From contig JANXYR010000060.1 of the NCBI GenBank assembly GCA_025355965.1, forward strand, positions 1 through 64,000: 64,000 nucleotides of DNA, written 5' to 3'. The DNA is from Geobacteraceae bacterium. GTDB taxonomy: Bacteria > Desulfobacterota > Desulfuromonadia > Geobacterales > Pseudopelobacteraceae. The notes beneath the pieces were generated by a model, which did not search any database, was not told the origin of the DNA, and was given only the letters and a program-made list of their open reading frames with translations. The translations under genes and the position numbers were made by a program. Positions 61,143 through 64,000 of the stretch are shown piece after piece (the stretch's first letter is position 1; each line of letters begins with the position of its first letter).

Positions 61143-61994
61143 ATGATACGGATAGCCTCAAGTGGAGTTGTATTTCTGGTTTTATACGTTTTGCTGCTGC
61201 CTCCATTTACATCGTATCTAAAGAACAAGCCGTTTGTGGAAAAACTGGGGTATGTGCCGACTGTGAGTGTACTCAAAAGCGTTGCTTCAGATCAGAAAGA
61301 GTTGGTCGCTGCGTCGCTTGTTCTTAAGGTTTTAATGTATTTCGGTGGGTTGATGGATAAGTCGGATAACCAGTTTGTCGTGCCGCCTGATTACCAAAGT
61401 ATGTCGAGACTCCTGCACGGGGCGGTGAAGCTTGATCCATACAATATGGACGCGTATTATTTTGCACAGTCATTCCTTACCTGGGATGTAAAGCAGTTCA
61501 AGCTGGCCAACGATTTGCTTGATTACGGCATGAAATATCGCACCTGGGATTGGTATCTCCCTTTTTTCGCAGGGTTCAATAGTGCCTACTTTCTGCATGA
61601 TTCTAAAAAGGCGGCTGACTATTACAAGCAGGCAGGTGAACTGAGTGGATCGGATCTCTATAAAAGCCTGGCCGGTCGCTATATGCAGGAATCGGGGCAG
61701 ACTGATATGGCAATCGCATATCTCTCCACTATGGCAAATGGAGAAAAAAATCCGGTTTTGAAAAGGACGTATCTAACGCGATTAACCGCCTTCATGGAGG
61801 TGAGGCGGATCGAAGTAGCGCGTAACCGCTTCCGGGAAAAATGCGGAGTTGCGCCGGTCACTGTTGCGGAATTGGTTGCTGCCGGGTTGCTTTCGCGGCT
61901 TCCTGTAGATCCTTATGGAGGAAAATTTTATTTTGAGCCGGATGGAAAGATTTCTACGACCAGTAAGTTTGCCTTTGGTGTTGTAAAGAAGTGA
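61143..61994 (+). CDS. TPR-like protein with pseudopilin-like C-terminal tail
   Basis: A 283-residue protein with one N-terminal membrane segment (ASSGVVFLVLYVLLLPPF), a helical region with TPR-like repeats (residues about 95-230, LHGAVKLDPYNMDAYYFAQ) and a C-terminus (LSRLPVDPYGGKFYFEPDGK) that recalls the end of type II secretion pseudopilins (LPxDPWGxxY...). It starts two bases after the permease stop and is followed by the ABC ATPase, so the three are probably one unit. Function unknown. Confidence 0.7.
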   Translation: MIRIASSGVVFLVLYVLLLPPFTSYLKNKPFVEKLGYVPTVSVLKSVASDQKELVAASLVLKVLMYFGGLMDKSDNQFVVPPDYQSMSRLLHGAVKLDPYNMDAYYFAQSFLTWDVKQFKLANDLLDYGMKYRTWDWYLPFFAGFNSAYFLHDSKKAADYYKQAGELSGSDLYKSLAGRYMQESGQTDMAIAYLSTMANGEKNPVLKRTYLTRLTAFMEVRRIEVARNRFREKCGVAPVTVAELVAAGLLSRLPVDPYGGKFYFEPDGKISTTSKFAFGVVKK

Positions 61995-62022
61995 TGATTA
62001 GCAATTTGAACGGGAGAAACGT

Positions 62023-62886
62023 ATGAACGCCATTGAGATAGCAGGGTTGTGCAAGCAGTTTTCCGGAAAGCGCATGACAAAAGTTGATGCCTTGAAAGGG
62101 CTTACCTTAACTATTACAGCCGGTGAGGTGTTTGGTTTTCTGGGTCCTAATGGTGCCGGCAAGAGTACCACAATCAAATTGGTAATGGGGCTTTTACGAC
62201 CAACCTCCGGCACTGCTATGATCATGGGGGTGGATGTCAGCCAGGCAAAATCCCGACAAAAGGTCGGTTTTCTACCGGAAAATCCAGCTTTCTACGATTA
62301 TCTGAGTGCAGAGGAGTACATTGCTTTTGTCGGGTCACAATTTGGAATGGAGAGTGTCCTGCTGGCACAGCGTTCAGAAGAGGTTCTGAAATGTCTTGAT
62401 CTATGGGAAGCACGTAAACGGTCAATGCGCGGCTATAGTAAGGGCATGGTGCAGCGGGTTGGATTGGCACAGGCGCTAGTTCATGATCCGGATGTTTATA
62501 TCCTCGATGAGCCGATGAGCGGCCTGGATCCGATTGGCCGGGCACTGGTAAAGGATATTATTCTGGACCTGAAGAAGCGGGGCAAGTGCGTCTTTTTTAG
62601 TACGCATATTACCGATGATGTGGAGAAGGTCTGTGACCGTGTGGGCGTAATAAACAAGGGGGAACTGCTTGTTGTGGAAAATGTTGAAACTATTCTGCAG
62701 CGAGGCGTGGGAGGGTATAGCGTACTTGTTATGAATCCAGACGGTAAAAAGGAAGAACAATTTGTTGATAATGCCGACTTGCAGGCTTTTATACAGCAGT
62801 CAAGCAGTAATCATCAATCTATAGAGCAGATCGTTCCTCGCCGTAAAGACATGGAGTCCTTCTTCCTTGAAATCGTTGCACAGTAA
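62023..62886 (+). CDS. ABC transporter ATP-binding protein
   Basis: A 287-residue ATPase: Walker A FLGPNGAGKSTTIKLVMGLL (about residue 40), Q-loop VGFLPENPAFYDYL, signature RGYSKGMVQRVGLAQAL, Walker B VYILDEPMSGLDP and H-loop FFSTHITDD. It belongs to the CcmA/NatA-type exporter group, and the C-terminal extension (residues about 215-287) is typical. It pairs with the permease at 60349, with a TPR-like gene between. Its 3' end overlaps the next membrane-protein frame. Confidence 0.93.
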   Translation: MNAIEIAGLCKQFSGKRMTKVDALKGLTLTITAGEVFGFLGPNGAGKSTTIKLVMGLLRPTSGTAMIMGVDVSQAKSRQKVGFLPENPAFYDYLSAEEYIAFVGSQFGMESVLLAQRSEEVLKCLDLWEARKRSMRGYSKGMVQRVGLAQALVHDPDVYILDEPMSGLDPIGRALVKDIILDLKKRGKCVFFSTHITDDVEKVCDRVGVINKGELLVVENVETILQRGVGGYSVLVMNPDGKKEEQFVDNADLQAFIQQSSSNHQSIEQIVPRRKDMESFFLEIVAQ

Positions 62887-64000
62887 CAATCTGCTGCAGC
62901 ACCCTTTATCAGTGCCATTACTGCTCATTGCAGTGATTCTGGCAGTTTATTATCCTGCGCTTCTCGGTGGCATACACCCGGTTGATGATCCAGGCATCGT
63001 TGCCAAATACTCTGCTCCACAATCTTTCTCAAGTCTTCTGTTTCCAGGCAAAGGCTATTATTATCGGCCGATAGTCGAACTTTCCTTTTACCTTGATAAT
63101 CTGCTGTGGGGGATGGAACCAGGCATCATGCACCTGGAAAACATCCTGATACATTGTGCCAACAGCCTGATGGTTTTACTGCTGGCCCGCAGATATTTCG
63201 TCAGACAAGAAAACAAAACCATGGAGATTCCCCTGCTGGTCGCGCTGCTGTTTGCTCTGCATCCCCTCAATGTAGAGGCAGTCGCCTGGATAGCTGGAAG
63301 GACTGATCCACTGCTTGCCCTGTTTGTACTCTCTTCCTTTTTTTACATTTTGCGCTGGCTTGATAAACCTTGCTGGCAGGATATGGCCGCCGCCCTACTT
63401 ATGTTTTGTGCTGCTCTTCTGACCAAGGAGACGGCGCTTGCATTTGGAGTTGTTGTGATACTTATTGTCATGACTTGCTCCGGGTCGGCGACAGTAAGGC
63501 AGCGCTTGACCGCGGCTGGCATTCTGGTTGGCCCCGCACTGCTGCTGGTGATATTTGCACTGCTGTTTCGAAGTGGCGCAAGCGGATTAAACAGGTTTTT
63601 ATCAGGCACAGATCTACAGGCTGTGCATATTGCTTGGCAGGCTCTGATAGCCTTGGGTTTTTATGCCAAAAAACTGATTTTCCCCTTTCCTCTTAACTTT
63701 GCCATAAACAATGTACATCCTCTGAATGTATTGTTTGCTTTGGCGCTTTTTCCGTTACTCTGGTGGGCGGTACGTCGATATCGGCGATCCGGAGTTCTTT
63801 TTATAGCTGCTCTGCTCCTTGTTATGCCTGCCCTGCTGGTCGCCGTAAAGCAGGTCGCCTGGACTCTGTTTGCCGAACGCTATATGTACCTGCCATCGGC
63901 TTTTCTTGTTCTCGGTCTGGTTGGAGTTTGTGAAAATTGGCAAAGGAAATACCCTGCAATAGTAAGATCAGCCTTTGTTATTATGCTTTGTGGCTCAGCT
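62867..64000 (+). CDS. multi-pass membrane protein, TMTC/glycosyltransferase-like, cut by the window edge
   Basis: An open frame running off the window, overlapping the end of the ABC ATPase. The visible roughly 375 residues are strongly hydrophobic with many membrane segments. They contain FFYILRWLD, LHPLNVEAVAWIAGRTDP, FYAKKLIFPFPLNFAINN and AERYMYLPSAF, features of bacterial TMTC-like/O-mannosyltransferase-related proteins, which often carry TPRs at the missing C-terminus. The start is uncertain: TTG 62867 (with GGAG ten bases upstream) or TTG 62876. A sugar-transfer role, perhaps for the pilus or cell surface, is inference. Confidence 0.65.
   Translation, partial: MKSLHSNNLLQHPLSVPLLLIAVILAVYYPALLGGIHPVDDPGIVAKYSAPQSFSSLLFPGKGYYYRPIVELSFYLDNLLWGMEPGIMHLENILIHCANSLMVLLLARRYFVRQENKTMEIPLLVALLFALHPLNVEAVAWIAGRTDPLLALFVLSSFFYILRWLDKPCWQDMAAALLMFCAALLTKETALAFGVVVILIVMTCSGSATVRQRLTAAGILVGPALLLVIFALLFRSGASGLNRFLSGTDLQAVHIAWQALIALGFYAKKLIFPFPLNFAINNVHPLNVLFALALFPLLWWAVRRYRRSGVLFIAALLLVMPALLVAVKQVAWTLFAERYMYLPSAFLVLGLVGVCENWQRKYPAIVRSAFVIMLCGSA

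Overview
The window looks like chromosomal DNA from a Geobacter-like member of the Desulfuromonadia (Geobacterales). The main reasons are: a very short pilin of the Geobacter conductive type, controlled by a PilR-like activator and a sigma-54 promoter; a block holding monomeric isocitrate dehydrogenase, malate dehydrogenase and four-subunit 2-oxoglutarate:ferredoxin oxidoreductase; a PxxKW-type cysteine-rich protein; and the futalosine-pathway enzyme MqnA. The species assignment is inference. Gene density is high. I saw no insertion sequence, prophage, CRISPR array or tRNA gene.

Layout. 1-630 (minus): the 5' part of tmRNA (ssrA), cut by the window edge, then smpB. 764-7516: glycogen phosphorylase, RarA, a START-like protein, 6-phosphofructokinase, a CorA transporter and a small membrane protein. 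7544-19221: a housekeeping run, tilS-ftsH-folP-cdaA-glmM-pdxJ-acpS-nnr-CBS protein-tsaE-lysC, with no ybbR between cdaA and glmM. 19304-25740: mobA, tadA (minus, apparently with a non-canonical start), lepA, lepB, aspS and a LysM lipoprotein.

26018-33614 is the TCA block. Two unrelated NADP-type isocitrate dehydrogenases stand in tandem, followed by mdh and korDABC, behind a promoter overlapped by a perfect palindrome. Next come a RIO-family kinase, a small outer-membrane barrel protein and a radical SAM protein. 36146-44169 is a long co-directional run: aroC-aroK-aroB-TPR protein-roadblock protein-aroQ-pepQ-accB-accC-gcvH, closed by a terminator. Then follow a TolC-like protein, mqnA, a Nudix hydrolase (minus), the PxxKW protein (minus), trpEG (minus) and cheV.

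50667-51944 holds the most interesting regulatory element: DAHP synthase (aroF) is preceded by a 28-codon leader peptide with 11 aromatic residues, followed by mutually exclusive antiterminator and terminator RNA hairpins. This is a textbook attenuator, apparently tuned to Phe, Tyr and Trp together. Together with aroB, aroC, aroK, aroQ, trpEG and the chorismate-consuming mqnA, much of aromatic biosynthesis lies in this window.

52054-57577: hrpB, then pgi and eno (minus). 57815-64000: pilR, a sigma-54 promoter, pilA, a PilA-C-like protein, and an ABC-transporter group (permease, TPR/pseudopilin-like protein, ATPase) leading into a multi-pass membrane protein that runs off the edge.
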